Made by a program: the position numbers and the translations under genes
Shown: positions 34,449-43,166 of the stretch, piece by piece
How positions within the stretch are numbered: the first letter of the stretch is position 1
Layout: each line of letters begins with the position of its first letter
Source of the DNA: Dehalococcoidia bacterium
Lineage (GTDB): Bacteria; Chloroflexota; Dehalococcoidia; Lucifugimonadales; UBA1123
DNA length: 47,729 nucleotides
Reading direction: 5' to 3'
Assembly: GCA_009838465.1 (NCBI GenBank)
Contig: VXRN01000006.1
Coordinates: 1 to 47,729 of the forward strand
Notes under the pieces: generated by a model
Seen by the model: the letters and a program-made list of their open reading frames with translations, nothing else
Told to the model about the DNA's origin: nothing
The model's database searches: none

Positions 34449-35093
34449 ATGTTCATAGACCTCCATACCCATTCGGTATCTTCTGACGACTCGCGAGCGA
34501 ACGTAGAACAGTACGTTAAGTGGATCGGAGTTCTCAGGAAGAAGGGGTACACGATAGACGGCTTCGTCCTGACCGAGCACAGAAAATTCGACTTCGATAA
34601 AGACTACTCCGCTCTGGCAGAAGAGAACGGGATTCTGATCATGAAGGGCTCTGAGCTGGACACCAATATGGGTCATATTCTCGTCTATGGCGTCACCGAA
34701 GCCCTCACGGACGCAATTGACTTTTCGGATGTTACTATGGACGCAATTGAGCTAGTGAGAGCAGCCGAGGAGTTTGGCGCCATCGCAGTTCCCGCCCATC
34801 CGGGCCGGTTCGGCATCGGACTTTGCGAATTCGCCGACAATGGCGCCGACTTCAGCCGGATCAAGGCCGCGGAGCGTCTGAACGGCTCCAACCGTCCCGG
34901 CGAGCAGGAACGCGCCGAGGAATTCATAGATCTCCTCGGAGTGCATTCAACCGGAGGCAGCGACGCTCACCTCGTAAGCGCAATCGGCAAGTGCATGACA
35001 AATTTCGACGGCCAGGTATTCAACGAATCGGATCTCGTAAGGGAACTCCATTCGGGCACATTCGGCCCGGTTAGACTGGACGAAACACTTTAG
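34449..35093 (+). CDS. PHP-domain metal-dependent phosphoesterase
   Basis: A PHP-domain protein of 214 aa, about the size of stand-alone PHP phosphoesterases. Metal-ligand motifs are DLHTHS (residues 4-9), LTEHRKFDF, GSELDTNMGHIL, VPAHPGR and the C-terminal GGSDAH. It may act on phosphate esters such as nucleotides or histidinol phosphate; the substrate is unknown. The start ATG has no strong ribosome site. It precedes a MaoC-like gene by 13 bp. Confidence 0.88.
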   Translation: MFIDLHTHSVSSDDSRANVEQYVKWIGVLRKKGYTIDGFVLTEHRKFDFDKDYSALAEENGILIMKGSELDTNMGHILVYGVTEALTDAIDFSDVTMDAIELVRAAEEFGAIAVPAHPGRFGIGLCEFADNGADFSRIKAAERLNGSNRPGEQERAEEFIDLLGVHSTGGSDAHLVSAIGKCMTNFDGQVFNESDLVRELHSGTFGPVRLDETL

Positions 35094-35106
35094 GAGTAGC
35101 AGCCAT

Positions 35107-35577
35107 ATGACAACTGAGGACACTGAAATAAAGTTCGACCGCAGCCTTCTGGGCGTCGAAAACGACATCGGGCAGTACCCAGTAACCAAGGAAATGATAG
35201 TCAAATTCGCCCGCTCCACCGGGGAGCAGAACCCGCTTTACTATGACGAAGACGTGGGAAGCCAGTCCGGGTACGGGAGCATAATCGCGCCTCCAACGTT
35301 CTGTAATATGTTCGTCTCTGGAGTTACCCGGCCGGACATCAAGCTGGAATTCGGCGAAGTCAGCCTCTTCGCGGGCCAGGCAATAGAGGCTGTTTCCCCA
35401 GTACGTCCCGGTGACACCCTGTTCGCCAAGACGAAACTCAAGGAAGTGTACGCGAAGACCGGACGGTCAGGCAGAATGGTCTTCCAGGTCTGGGAGACAA
35501 GTTTTGCCAACCAGGACGGCGATACCGTCGCCCTGGTGCAGGAATCGTTCGTCAAGCGCAACAGGAGGCCCAGATGA
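35107..35577 (+). CDS. MaoC-like hotdog protein (N-terminal dehydratase type), subunit 1
   Basis: A 156-aa MaoC_dehydrat_N-like hotdog-fold protein. These proteins hydrate enoyl-CoA or enoyl-ACP substrates, or act as the non-catalytic half of two-subunit hydratases. The family start PVTKEMIVKFARSTGEQNPLYYDED and APPTFCNMFV are visible. The usual hydratase Asp/His pair is not obvious in this half. AGGAG lies 10 nt before the ATG. It overlaps the next gene by 4 bp (ATGA), so the two probably form a heteromer. Confidence 0.85.
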   Translation: MTTEDTEIKFDRSLLGVENDIGQYPVTKEMIVKFARSTGEQNPLYYDEDVGSQSGYGSIIAPPTFCNMFVSGVTRPDIKLEFGEVSLFAGQAIEAVSPVRPGDTLFAKTKLKEVYAKTGRSGRMVFQVWETSFANQDGDTVALVQESFVKRNRRPR

Positions 35578-36011
35578 GCGCCGCTGAAATCTACTTCGAC
35601 GACGTTGACCTCGGCGACGAGGTGGGGCCGGTCGAGAGAATCGTCACCGACGACCAGGTCATCGAGTTCACCCAGGTATGGGGACGCGAGGAAGGCCCCA
35701 CCCGCTTCACGAGCCGCGAGAAGGCTCAGAGCGAGGGACTGCCCGAGGCCATAGTACCCGGCGCAATGAACATCGCCGTCATGTCTCAACTGATAACCGG
35801 ATGGTCGCCAACCGTGAAGCTGAAGAAACTGGACGTGGTATTCAGGAGCCCCGTTCTGCACAATCGCCCGCTCACCCTGAAGGGCATGATAACCGACAAA
35901 GACATCGTGGACGACGACCCCACCATCGAGTGCGACATCACGATGGAGAACGAAGAAGGCACCCCTTACGTCATAGGAAAGGCGGTCGTTTCCCTTCCCA
36001 TCCGCGAGTAG
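35574..36011 (+). CDS. MaoC-like hotdog protein, subunit 2
   Basis: A 145-aa second hotdog protein. It reads DVDLGDEVGPVERIVTDDQVIEF then GAMNIAVMSQLITGW and LDVVFRSPVL, the pattern of MaoC/R-specific hydratase halves. Coupled to the preceding gene by ATGA. Together they may form an enoyl-CoA hydratase of fatty-acid or sterol-like side-chain metabolism; the substrate cannot be told. Confidence 0.82.
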   Translation: MSAAEIYFDDVDLGDEVGPVERIVTDDQVIEFTQVWGREEGPTRFTSREKAQSEGLPEAIVPGAMNIAVMSQLITGWSPTVKLKKLDVVFRSPVLHNRPLTLKGMITDKDIVDDDPTIECDITMENEEGTPYVIGKAVVSLPIRE

Positions 36012-36039
36012 AGTCGAGTCCTGAGTCTGAACAACACGA

Positions 36040-36065
36040 AAGGGGCGTCCACACGGACGCCCCTT
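36040..36065. terminator. Bidirectional terminator between convergent genes
   Basis: AAGGGGCGTCC-ACAC-GGACGCCCCTT forms an 11-bp perfect stem with a tetraloop, 29 bp after the MaoC stop. Its A and T ends give it a terminator look in both directions, and it lies between convergent genes. Confidence 0.8.
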
Positions 36066-36110
36066 CAGTTATTCAGTCCTGGTTGTGATGGATATTCGGA
36101 TTCCGAATCA

Positions 36111-36150
36111 TCCCCGCTCCCAGAGGGAGAGGGAGAGGGTTAGGGTAAAC
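36111..36150. repeat. Dispersed GGGAGAGGG repeat
   Basis: CCCGCTCCCAGAGGGAGAGG followed by GAGAGGGTTAGGGTAAAC is a degenerate copy of the intergenic palindrome family, beside the convergent terminator. Confidence 0.65.
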
Positions 36151-36178
36151 AAGCCCTCAATCCAAATACGACGTATCA

Positions 36179-36991
36179 CTAGTGTTCCATCACCGTTCCG
36201 CCGTTGATGTTGATGGACTGCCCATGAATCCATGATGCGGCCTCGGTACACAGGTACACGCAGAACTCGCCTGTTTCGTCGTCAGTCCCGTTGCGCCCTA
36301 TGGGAGTGGTTTCAGCCATTTCGACCCAGCGAGTCTCGCGGTCAATATCGTCCATCCGATGGGTGTCAACCGCACCCGGGCAGACACAATTGACGTTGAT
36401 GCCCATTGGTCCGAATTCTCTGGCCATGGACTGCGTCATTCCCACAATGGCAAAGTTGGCGGCGTTGTAAGCCAGCGTGTTTGCGCTGCCTCTCTTCCCG
36501 GCGGAGGAGGATATGTTGACTATCTTCCCGCCCGTTCCCTGCTTCTGCAACTGGGCCACGAACGCCTTGGTGCAGAGATACGTACCACCAATCTTTATAT
36601 CAATGACCCTCTGGAAGATGTCATCGTCAAGGTCCAGGACTGGGACGCGGTCCGGTCCGCGCGCATACGCGGCATTGTTCACCAGTATGTCCACTCGACC
36701 AAACTCTTCCACTGCCTGGTCAATCATATTCTGGACGTGATCTTTGTTCGTAACGTCGGCGACCAGTGGAAGGGCCTTAACGCCGTGGGACTCGATCTGG
36801 TCCGCGACGCTGTGAATGTCCCTCCAGTTGATCGCCTTTTCGTCGGGCGGAAAAGTGGAAGGGTCGCGTCCTGTCCCCGTAACCACGACGTTGGCGCCCA
36901 GTTTCGCAAATCCGACCGCGGCGGCGCGCCCTATGCCCCTCAGTCTTCCTGCTCCGGTTACAATCGCAACCTTTCCGTCAAATTCACCCAT
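36179..36991 (-). CDS. SDR-family protein with catalytic Lys replaced (YxxxN)
   Basis: A 270-aa SDR-fold protein. The cofactor loop is TGAGRLRGIG (two residues longer than TGxxxGIG), NNA is present at VDILVNNAAY, and ISSSAG holds the active serine. The YxxxK motif reads AYNAANFA, with Tyr kept but Lys changed to Asn, so normal SDR catalysis is doubtful unless the pocket differs. GAGGA lies about 7 nt before ATG 36991. It stands alone between a terminator and the hydrolase gene. Confidence 0.82.
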   Translation of the reverse strand: MGEFDGKVAIVTGAGRLRGIGRAAAVGFAKLGANVVVTGTGRDPSTFPPDEKAINWRDIHSVADQIESHGVKALPLVADVTNKDHVQNMIDQAVEEFGRVDILVNNAAYARGPDRVPVLDLDDDIFQRVIDIKIGGTYLCTKAFVAQLQKQGTGGKIVNISSSAGKRGSANTLAYNAANFAIVGMTQSMAREFGPMGINVNCVCPGAVDTHRMDDIDRETRWVEMAETTPIGRNGTDDETGEFCVYLCTEAASWIHGQSININGGTVMEH

Positions 36992-37081
36992 TGGGAGTCC
37001 TCACTAGTCAAACTAATATCGGGTTTCGTCGGGCAGAAGTATATCGCGCCTGATTCGATGTGTAAACGCGCGCCGTCAGAG

Positions 37082-37744
37082 TCACAGGTTGCTTCTGAGC
37101 CAACCGGCGAGCATTTCTCTCAGTTCTTCGGCGCACTCCATCAACCCGTGTTCGGCGCCAGGGTATAGGACCAGCTCTTTGGGTTGCTTTGCCCACGAGT
37201 AAATCTGCTCAGAGCAGTAAGGCGGCAGACGGGTGTCACTCTCGCCGTGCGCCAGCAGCAAAGGACGCGGCGACACCTTATCCGCTCCACGCGCTCCGTA
37301 TGTCTGGCTGGATAGCGCCGCAACCGCCTTAACATCCTCACTGTATGGAGCCGTGGTTATCACCACCGCGCCGCCAAATGAATGGCCGACCAGCGCAATC
37401 TCCGTGTGTCCGGTGCCTGTTAGGAATGAGACCCCCACCAGCGCGTCCATCACGCACTCCTGGAGATTGTTGGGCAATCGGTAGTCAATTCGCACCGACG
37501 TGATTTCGTCCTTTAGGTCCTCGGCAACGTCTCGATACAGGCCGCCCGCCGGTCCGGCGAATCCCCCGCTGGCGCCCCACACCCAGATGATCCCCTTCGT
37601 GGTTCGCCTCTCTTGGTTGTTGTGGATGATGACGCGGACATCGCCTCGTGTCGTCCGCAACAGAATTCCCCTGCCGGGTTCATCTTCGGGAGGTTCCCAC
37701 GGCTCGACGCCAACAATCCGAATGGAGGTTTCTGATGATGCCAT
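37082..37744 (-). CDS. Alpha/beta-hydrolase (dienelactone-hydrolase-like)
   Basis: A 220-aa serine hydrolase. The nucleophile is in GHSFGGAV, the acid is probably D in HGESDTRLPP, and the histidine is in YPGAEHGL. WVWGASGGF forms the oxyanion region. No signal peptide is seen, so it is cytoplasmic. It begins 11 bp after gatA on the same strand and is probably cotranscribed, without an obvious functional link. A GTG at 37750 is an alternative start. Confidence 0.82.
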   Translation of the reverse strand: MASSETSIRIVGVEPWEPPEDEPGRGILLRTTRGDVRVIIHNNQERRTTKGIIWVWGASGGFAGPAGGLYRDVAEDLKDEITSVRIDYRLPNNLQECVMDALVGVSFLTGTGHTEIALVGHSFGGAVVITTAPYSEDVKAVAALSSQTYGARGADKVSPRPLLLAHGESDTRLPPYCSEQIYSWAKQPKELVLYPGAEHGLMECAEELREMLAGWLRSNL

Positions 37745-37756
37745 TGCCACTTCGAT

Positions 37757-39220
37757 TCAAACTGAGGCACGCATTTTATGCCACTCGGTAGCCTGCTCCA
37801 GCGCGTGCGCGATTCTGAAAATAGTCTCCTCTCCCAGCGCTTTGCCAAGTACCTGGAGACCGACGGGCAGACCGTCAGACATTCCGGCGGGAACGGACAT
37901 TCCCGGGATACCGGCAATGTTGGCGGGCAGAGTCAGCACGTCGGACAGGTACATCTGCACTGGATCCGCCGTCTTTGCTCCAAGCTCGAACGCCACGGTG
38001 GGCGAGGTAGCCGACACGATGGCGTCCAGACCCTCGAAAGCGTTCTCGAACTCGCGGCGGATTATCGTCCTTACACGCTGAGCCTTCAGATAGAAAGCGT
38101 CGTAGTATCCGGCGGACAGCGCGTATGTACCAAGCATGATGCGCCGCTTGACCTCCGGCCCGAATCCTCGTCCCCTGGTCCGTTCGAGAGCGTCCCACAT
38201 CGTGTCTGCTTCCCTGTCTGAGAAGCCGTACTTCACCCCATCGTAGCGAGCGAGATTCGCGGAACACTCAGACGGTGCGAGTATGTAATAGACCGCGAGA
38301 GCGTATGAGGTATGAGGTAGAGACATCTCCACCACCTCCGCGCCCAACTGACTCAGAATCTCGATTGACTCGCGGGTGGCGTCCTCGACGCCCGGTTCCA
38401 TGCCCTTGACGAAATACTCCGTCGGCACGCCTATGCGAAGTCCTTCAAGGTCTCTGCCCAGCGCATTCGTGTAGTCCGGCGCTTCGATGTTCAGAGAGGT
38501 GGAGTCCTTGGGATCATGGCCCGCAATGGCATTCATCACCAACGCGCAGTCGGTTACGTCCTTCGTAATCGGCCCTATCTGGTCCAGAGAGCTGGCGAAC
38601 GCCACGAGTCCGTACCGGGATACCAGCCCGTATGTAGGCTTTAGCCCGACCACTCCGCATAGCGAGGCAGGCTGCCGGATGCTGCCCCCGGTGTCGGAGC
38701 CCAGAGAGTAAAAGCACTCCGAAGCCGCCACCGCCGCAGCCGGGCCGCCGCTGCTTCCGCCCGGCACTCGTTCCGGGTCCCACGGGTTGCGCGTCGGGAA
38801 GAAGGCGGAGTTCTCTGTCGAAGACCCCATGGCGAACTCGTCCAGGTTGCCCTTTCCTACGAGGACGGCGGACTGGTCGTAGAGCCGCTGGGTTACCGTG
38901 GCATCATACGGAGGCACGAAATTCTCCAGCATCTTGGACGAACAGGTCGTCGCCACGCCTCGTGTGGCCATGTTGTCCTTGAGCTGCATCGGGATTCCGG
39001 TCAGCGGCGCAGCATCGCCTTTGGCAATGCGAGCGTCAGCCCGCTCCGCCTGCTCGACAGCCAGATCCTCTGTGACCGTTACGAACGCCTTAACCCTATC
39101 CTCAATCTGTGCGATGCGTTCTAGGACTGCCTTTGTCAGATCCACGGAGCTAACCTGGCGGCTATCGAGCAGCGACCTCGCCTCGTGAATGGTGAGGGCC
39201 GGGAGAGTTGCGGCGTCCAT
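37757..39220 (-). CDS. gatA: Asp-tRNA(Asn)/Glu-tRNA(Gln) amidotransferase subunit A
   Basis: The glutaminase subunit of GatCAB, which converts mischarged Glu-tRNA(Gln) or Asp-tRNA(Asn). The 487-aa length matches. The amidase Ser-cisSer-Lys triad is visible: Lys in [10 protein letters not shown], Ser in [13 protein letters not shown], and Ser in [13 protein letters not shown]. The ATG overlaps the gatC stop by one base (TAATG). The gatB gene is not in the window. Confidence 0.97.
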   Translation of the reverse strand: MDAATLPALTIHEARSLLDSRQVSSVDLTKAVLERIAQIEDRVKAFVTVTEDLAVEQAERADARIAKGDAAPLTGIPMQLKDNMATRGVATTCSSKMLENFVPPYDATVTQRLYDQSAVLVGKGNLDEFAMGSSTENSAFFPTRNPWDPERVPGGSSGGPAAAVAASECFYSLGSDTGGSIRQPASLCGVVGLKPTYGLVSRYGLVAFASSLDQIGPITKDVTDCALVMNAIAGHDPKDSTSLNIEAPDYTNALGRDLEGLRIGVPTEYFVKGMEPGVEDATRESIEILSQLGAEVVEMSLPHTSYALAVYYILAPSECSANLARYDGVKYGFSDREADTMWDALERTRGRGFGPEVKRRIMLGTYALSAGYYDAFYLKAQRVRTIIRREFENAFEGLDAIVSATSPTVAFELGAKTADPVQMYLSDVLTLPANIAGIPGMSVPAGMSDGLPVGLQVLGKALGEETIFRIAHALEQATEWHKMRASV

Positions 39221-39510
39221 TACTCCAGCACCGCCCTTACCCGAATGAAGTCGTCCTCGCGTGTCGGCGCGTTGGCGAGTATGTCCTCTATGGCGGCGGA
39301 CGGCTCTACTTCGTCATCGCGCATAACTGACACAAGGTCAACAGAGTGTCCGGTCGGCTCGACGCCCTCAGTGTCAACCTCATTGAGGATGCTAATGTTG
39401 CTCAGTATGTTCGACATCTGGTCTCGCATCACTTCCACGTCGCCATCGCTCATGGCGACACGACACAGCAGCGCCAAGTGTCGAACTTCGTCCGAGGATA
39501 TCTGGGTCAT
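39220..39510 (-). CDS. gatC: Asp/Glu-tRNA amidotransferase subunit C
   Basis: The small subunit that wraps GatA and GatB. A 96-aa protein starting [20 protein letters not shown], then the conserved [21 protein letters not shown] and a C-terminal [11 protein letters not shown] 39510 has GAGAGG 6 nt upstream, so a longer frame to 39558 is rejected. It is translationally coupled to gatA. Confidence 0.95.
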   Translation of the reverse strand: MTQISSDEVRHLALLCRVAMSDGDVEVMRDQMSNILSNISILNEVDTEGVEPTGHSVDLVSVMRDDEVEPSAAIEDILANAPTREDDFIRVRAVLE

Positions 39511-39582
39511 TTCAAGCCTCTCTTGCGTTCCACAGGAGAGTGTAGCAGTCTGCGACATCGAATCGTAAGGCGAATTTGCTGG

Positions 39583-39981
39583 TCAGACCCTATCTTCCCT
39601 GTCCTCTATGACGGTATCCGAGATAGGGCCGCCACGAATCCGTATCGGCTCGAATCTGGGACGGCGCGTGTTGCCTTTATACCTAATCCGTTTGCCGCTT
39701 CTATTCAGGCGCACTGTAGTAGTCGGGCCCATGATATTGTGGGATAGCAGCATCCTGTAAGTGAGAATCAGATCCCGGTCCATCGCGTCCTTAAGCAAAG
39801 ACTTCACCTTCGCGGGGTCCTTAGCCCAAGTCAAACCCGACTTGGGAAGAACCTGGTCGCGGAACTCCGCCAGAGGGACATGGCGGTATTTCAACTCCGC
39901 TTTGTCAAGCTCGACGATAAGCTGACCCATCGGCTCTTCCGCGTTTATCTTCACGCCCGCGATCTTGTCAAGGCTTTTCAT
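39583..39981 (-). CDS. Unknown small basic protein
   Basis: A 132-aa protein I do not recognise. It opens MKSLDKIAGVKINAEEPMG, has a mixed charged middle and a strongly basic C-terminal half (VRLNRSGKRIRYKG, RRPRFEPIRIRGG). The basic patch suggests nucleic-acid binding, but there is no named motif. ATG 39981 is chosen over a frame to 40083 because the extra 34 residues look non-coding; the ribosome site is weak. It lies 72 bp before gatC and is divergent from the CinA gene. Confidence 0.6.
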   Translation of the reverse strand: MKSLDKIAGVKINAEEPMGQLIVELDKAELKYRHVPLAEFRDQVLPKSGLTWAKDPAKVKSLLKDAMDRDLILTYRMLLSHNIMGPTTTVRLNRSGKRIRYKGNTRRPRFEPIRIRGGPISDTVIEDREDRV

Positions 39982-40096
39982 TGCGTCACCGCCCAATGAG
40001 CTACTGTGTATATAGTACGTCTGAAGCCGAACCCTCTCAATCATATTCTCTCTGATACACTTGCGCCAAGCAAATGCACCCAACTAGGAGATGACC

Positions 40097-40573
40097 ATGG
40101 AAGTACAAGAAATCGCGGATATGCTAACTTCAAGAAGCCAGACCGTATCCGTCGCCGAGGCCGACACCTGCGGCCTGGTCGGATACCTGTTCAGCACCGT
40201 TCCCGGTAGTTCCAGGTGGTTCCCGGGAGGAATCATAGCCTATACCGGCGGACTCAAGCAGAAAGTGCTCGGAGTGTCGGACGAACTCTACGAGAGTAAA
40301 GGAACGGTCAGCCCGGAGATGGCGAAGGCTATGGCGGCCGGGGCGCGTAACCTCACCGGCACCGACTACGCCGTATCGGTTACAGGCATCGCGGGACCGA
40401 CAGGCGGACGCTCTGGGCTGCCCATTGGCACGTTTTACATAGGCGTTGCCGGGCCGGATGGCCTGGAAGTGGCGGAGCGCATTCACACCGACACAGGCGA
40501 CCGCGACGGAAACAAACGGCAGGCAGCCGAGGCCGTAATCGCTCTTCTGGGAAAGCAACTCTCAGGTGACTGA
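40097..40573 (+). CDS. CinA C-terminal-domain protein (nicotinamide-nucleotide amidohydrolase PncC-like)
   Basis: A single-domain CinA/PncC-type protein, 158 aa, which deamidates NMN to nicotinate mononucleotide in pyridine-nucleotide salvage. The usual AESCTGG is seen as AEADTCGLVGY. The rest of the signature, VPGSSRWFPGGIIAY, ALK-like GLKQKVLGVSDE and TGIAGPTGG, is present. The changed nucleophile region (ADTCG) makes the activity less certain. AGGAG lies 7 nt before ATG 40097. A strong terminator follows. Confidence 0.85.
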   Translation: MEVQEIADMLTSRSQTVSVAEADTCGLVGYLFSTVPGSSRWFPGGIIAYTGGLKQKVLGVSDELYESKGTVSPEMAKAMAAGARNLTGTDYAVSVTGIAGPTGGRSGLPIGTFYIGVAGPDGLEVAERIHTDTGDRDGNKRQAAEAVIALLGKQLSGD

Positions 40574-40577
40574 AGCC

Positions 40578-40610
40578 AAGAGTGGCGGGATTCTCACCCG
40601 CCACTCTTTC
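40578..40610. terminator. Bidirectional terminator after the CinA gene
   Basis: AAGAGTGGCGGG-ATTCTCA-CCCGCCACTCTTTC forms a 12-bp stem with flanking A and T runs, between convergent stops at 40573 and 40635. Confidence 0.85.
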
Positions 40611-40634
40611 ATATCCTATATCTGCGCTGCGTCG

Positions 40635-41585
40635 CTACTGTCGAGGCGGCTGCGGAGGCACTGGATTGACGAGATCCGAGCCCAGCGATATTGGGATCAG
40701 GTCGTCGAGTTCGTCCAGCGTCCAGCGTCCATCCTTATGGATGCTGCGAATCACATGACGCGGCGAGTACAGTGTCGCCTGCCACCCGCTGACTCCAACG
40801 ACCTGCCCTGTAACATCACCCGCGGCCTCTGAGCACAGGTACACTGCCTTCGGAGCGTTGTTCGCGGGATCGCGCGCTTCAGGAGGTCCCTCGATGGGCG
40901 CGCCTTGCGCCGCCATCGGAGTGGGCTGGGCCTGCGCCCTCTGCTGCTGGCGAAGTTGGGTCGTGCTTTCGGGTATGGAAGCGGTCATCCTGGTCGCGCC
41001 GCCCGGATACACCGCGTTCGCAGTTATGCCATAAGGGGCGAGTTCCTTGGACAGCGACCGCGCGAAGCCCACCATGCCCTCTTTGGCTGCCGCATAGTTC
41101 GCCTGACCGGACGCTCCGAGTCCGGAGCCGGATGAGAACAGCACGATACGGCCGTAATTCTGGTTGATCATGTGAGGAACGCACTGGCGCACCATGTTGA
41201 ACGCGCCGTAGAGGTGAACCGACAGCACGCCGTCCCACTCCGTCTCGGTCATGTTGAAGACCATCCGGTCGCGCAGTATTCCGGCGACGTGGCAGAGCGC
41301 GTCAACTCGCCCGAAATTATCAATCGCCGACTGCACAACACGGCCGGCAGACTCATACTCCGCTACCGAGTCGAAGTTGGCTACTGCGGTCCCACCCGCG
41401 TCCCGGATCTCCTGAGCGACTACCTCTGCGGGTGCGCTCGAGTCTCCCGTTCCGTCCAGTGAGCCGCCCAGGTCATTCACCACGACCGACGCGCCATCAT
41501 CGGCCATCCACTTGGCGACCTCCGCGCCGATCCCACGACCGGCGCCCGTTACGATTACAACTCTTCCTTCAAGTCTGTTGCCCAT
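40635..41585 (-). CDS. SDR-family dehydrogenase (multifunctional-enzyme-2-like)
   Basis: A 316-aa SDR resembling the 3-hydroxyacyl-CoA dehydrogenase part of peroxisomal multifunctional enzyme 2. TGAGRGIG (residues 13-20), VNDLGG, CHVAGILRDRM, LFSSGSG with the catalytic Ser, and YAAAK with intact Tyr and Lys are visible. A C-terminal extension of about 60 residues, rich in Gln and Pro, follows the SDR fold. AGGAGG lies 6 nt before the ATG. It is the downstream member of a tandem paralogous pair and probably acts on 3-hydroxyacyl-CoAs. Confidence 0.85.
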   Translation of the reverse strand: MGNRLEGRVVIVTGAGRGIGAEVAKWMADDGASVVVNDLGGSLDGTGDSSAPAEVVAQEIRDAGGTAVANFDSVAEYESAGRVVQSAIDNFGRVDALCHVAGILRDRMVFNMTETEWDGVLSVHLYGAFNMVRQCVPHMINQNYGRIVLFSSGSGLGASGQANYAAAKEGMVGFARSLSKELAPYGITANAVYPGGATRMTASIPESTTQLRQQQRAQAQPTPMAAQGAPIEGPPEARDPANNAPKAVYLCSEAAGDVTGQVVGVSGWQATLYSPRHVIRSIHKDGRWTLDELDDLIPISLGSDLVNPVPPQPPRQ

Positions 41586-41595
41586 GTCGCTCCTC

Positions 41596-42516
41596 CTAGA
41601 ACCCGGTCCCGATCATCTTCGGGAAAAGGACGTCCATCTCATCCATCGTGAAGTTGCCCCACTTCTGCACCGCTCGCTCCACTCTCGGATTGGAGTAGAG
41701 GTAGATGCTTCCTCCGCGCACGCCAAAGACGTTGCAGTTGATGTTAGGCGAGGCATACGTGCAGAGATATACCGCCAGCGGAGCGACGTTTTCGGGATCG
41801 TCCGGCCAGCCCGCGCCTTCCCAGCCGACGCTTTCGGGACTGAATATGCCGGCGCGCTCGTCTCGTGTTGGGGCTTCTACTGACGCTACCCTGTAAGCGT
41901 CCACCGAGCCGGGGAATAGCCTCGTCTCTACCATCGGCGAGATTGCGTTGCAGGTTACGCCATAGCGTCCCATGTCTCGACCTACCGTGCGCGTGAGGCC
42001 AATTATCGCCTCGGACGCGGCTGCGTAGTTCGAGCGTCCGACATCACCCAGTCCGGCGTCAGAGGTCATATTCACGATGCGTCCGCTGCGCTGCTGCCTG
42101 AACAGGATGCAGGCGAACTTGGTAGCTGTGAACACGGATTTCACGTTGTTCGTAAGAACCCTGTCCCAGTCCTCCGGAGTCATCTGCCAGATCATCCTGT
42201 CGCGCAGAGACCCTACGCAGTTGGCGAGTACGTCCACCTGACCGTAGGCGTCAACCGCCTGCTGCATGACCGCTTCGCCGCCTTCCATGAGCGCCATGTT
42301 GTCATAGTTGGCGACGGCCTCGCCGCCGCGAGCATTTATCTCCTCGACGACGCTGTCAGCGGGAGCGTGGGAGCTGCCGCTCCCGTCCACTTCGCAGCCG
42401 AGATCGTTCACTACGACCTTCGCGCCCTCTTCCGCCATAAGAAGCGCGACTCCACGACCAACGCCGCGACCCGCACCCGTTACCACTGCAACCTTGCCTT
42501 CAAGACGGTTGCCCAT
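41596..42516 (-). CDS. SDR-family protein, paralog with Lys-to-Ser change (YxxxS)
   Basis: A 306-aa paralog of the next gene. The N-terminus MGNRLEGKVAVVTGAGRGVG nearly repeats MGNRLEGRVVIVTGAGRGIG, and NCVGSLRDRM replaces HVAGILRDRM. The motif usually reading YxxxK is SNYAAASEAI, with Lys replaced by Ser, and the preceding Ser is within NMTSDAG. It may be a non-catalytic partner of the intact paralog. GGAGGTGA precedes ATG 42516. The two genes are 10 bp apart. Confidence 0.83.
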   Translation of the reverse strand: MGNRLEGKVAVVTGAGRGVGRGVALLMAEEGAKVVVNDLGCEVDGSGSSHAPADSVVEEINARGGEAVANYDNMALMEGGEAVMQQAVDAYGQVDVLANCVGSLRDRMIWQMTPEDWDRVLTNNVKSVFTATKFACILFRQQRSGRIVNMTSDAGLGDVGRSNYAAASEAIIGLTRTVGRDMGRYGVTCNAISPMVETRLFPGSVDAYRVASVEAPTRDERAGIFSPESVGWEGAGWPDDPENVAPLAVYLCTYASPNINCNVFGVRGGSIYLYSNPRVERAVQKWGNFTMDEMDVLFPKMIGTGF

Positions 42517-42652
42517 ACATCACCTCCAGTAATTTTTATTTCGCTTCATAGCCACGCCAATATAGGTAGGCGTAGTTCCAATTGCAACGCACACTAATAT
42601 ACTGTATGCGCGAAGCTAATGAAAGTTGCAGACTCTTTGAGAAAATTTCAGA

Positions 42653-42800
42653 AGTCCCCTCTCCCTTTAGAGCTCACAAGGGTAGGTAAACATGCAGCCA
42701 GCTACGAATTCCGGTCGATAGATCCCCTCTCCCTCTGGGAGAGGGCTAGGGTGAGGGCAAATACCTACCCCTATCAACTCCCTTTAGGATGAGGGTGATT
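42653..42800. repeat. Two dispersed repeat copies with GGTAGGTAAA
   Basis: Two CCCTCTCCCT..GGGAGAGGG-type palindromes lie here, with GCTCACAAGGGTAGGTAAA between them. A third partial, CTTTAGGATGAGGGTGA, closes it. It is the same composite family as near 8.75 and 47.64 kb and is non-coding. Confidence 0.7.
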
Positions 42801-42965
42801 GGCGTGGATGTCCGCTACTTCACAGCAGCGGGCAGAGCCCCAAAGAGCCCTTTGAAATCGTCTCTTCTTTCTGTACTCCCACCGACCAATTGTGCTAAAA
42901 TATCTGCACGATGAACTTGCGTGCGTCATAACAAACATAAGTCAGGAGTTATCCTTGACCCTCAC

Positions 42966-43062
42966 GGAGGCGAACGAAAATTTTTCCCGTAGCTAAACTC
43001 AGGCGAACTCAGGTGACTTTTCCACCTGTTGCCACCTGTCCGACCACCTGTTACTCACTTGT
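42966..43062. repeat. Phased CACCTGT palindromic element, copy B
   Basis: Shares with copy A the head GGAGGCGAACGAAAA and CCCGTAGCTAA. It has CAGGCG and CAGGTG sites, then four CACCTGT/CACTTGT sites at 43023, 43033, 43045 and 43056 (spacing 10-12 bp). The inner CAGGTG and the first CACCTG close a hairpin with a 7-base loop. It lies about 105 bp before the next gene. The rest of the 42517-43166 gap holds only the repeats above. Confidence 0.65.
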
Positions 43063-43166
43063 ATAACTATAAGCCAAGATATATGACACCTCTGAAACCA
43101 GACGCCATTGCCCTGGCCAGTTCCGCGAGAACCTGACACGAATCGGCCAAGGTGGGGAATCAAAAT

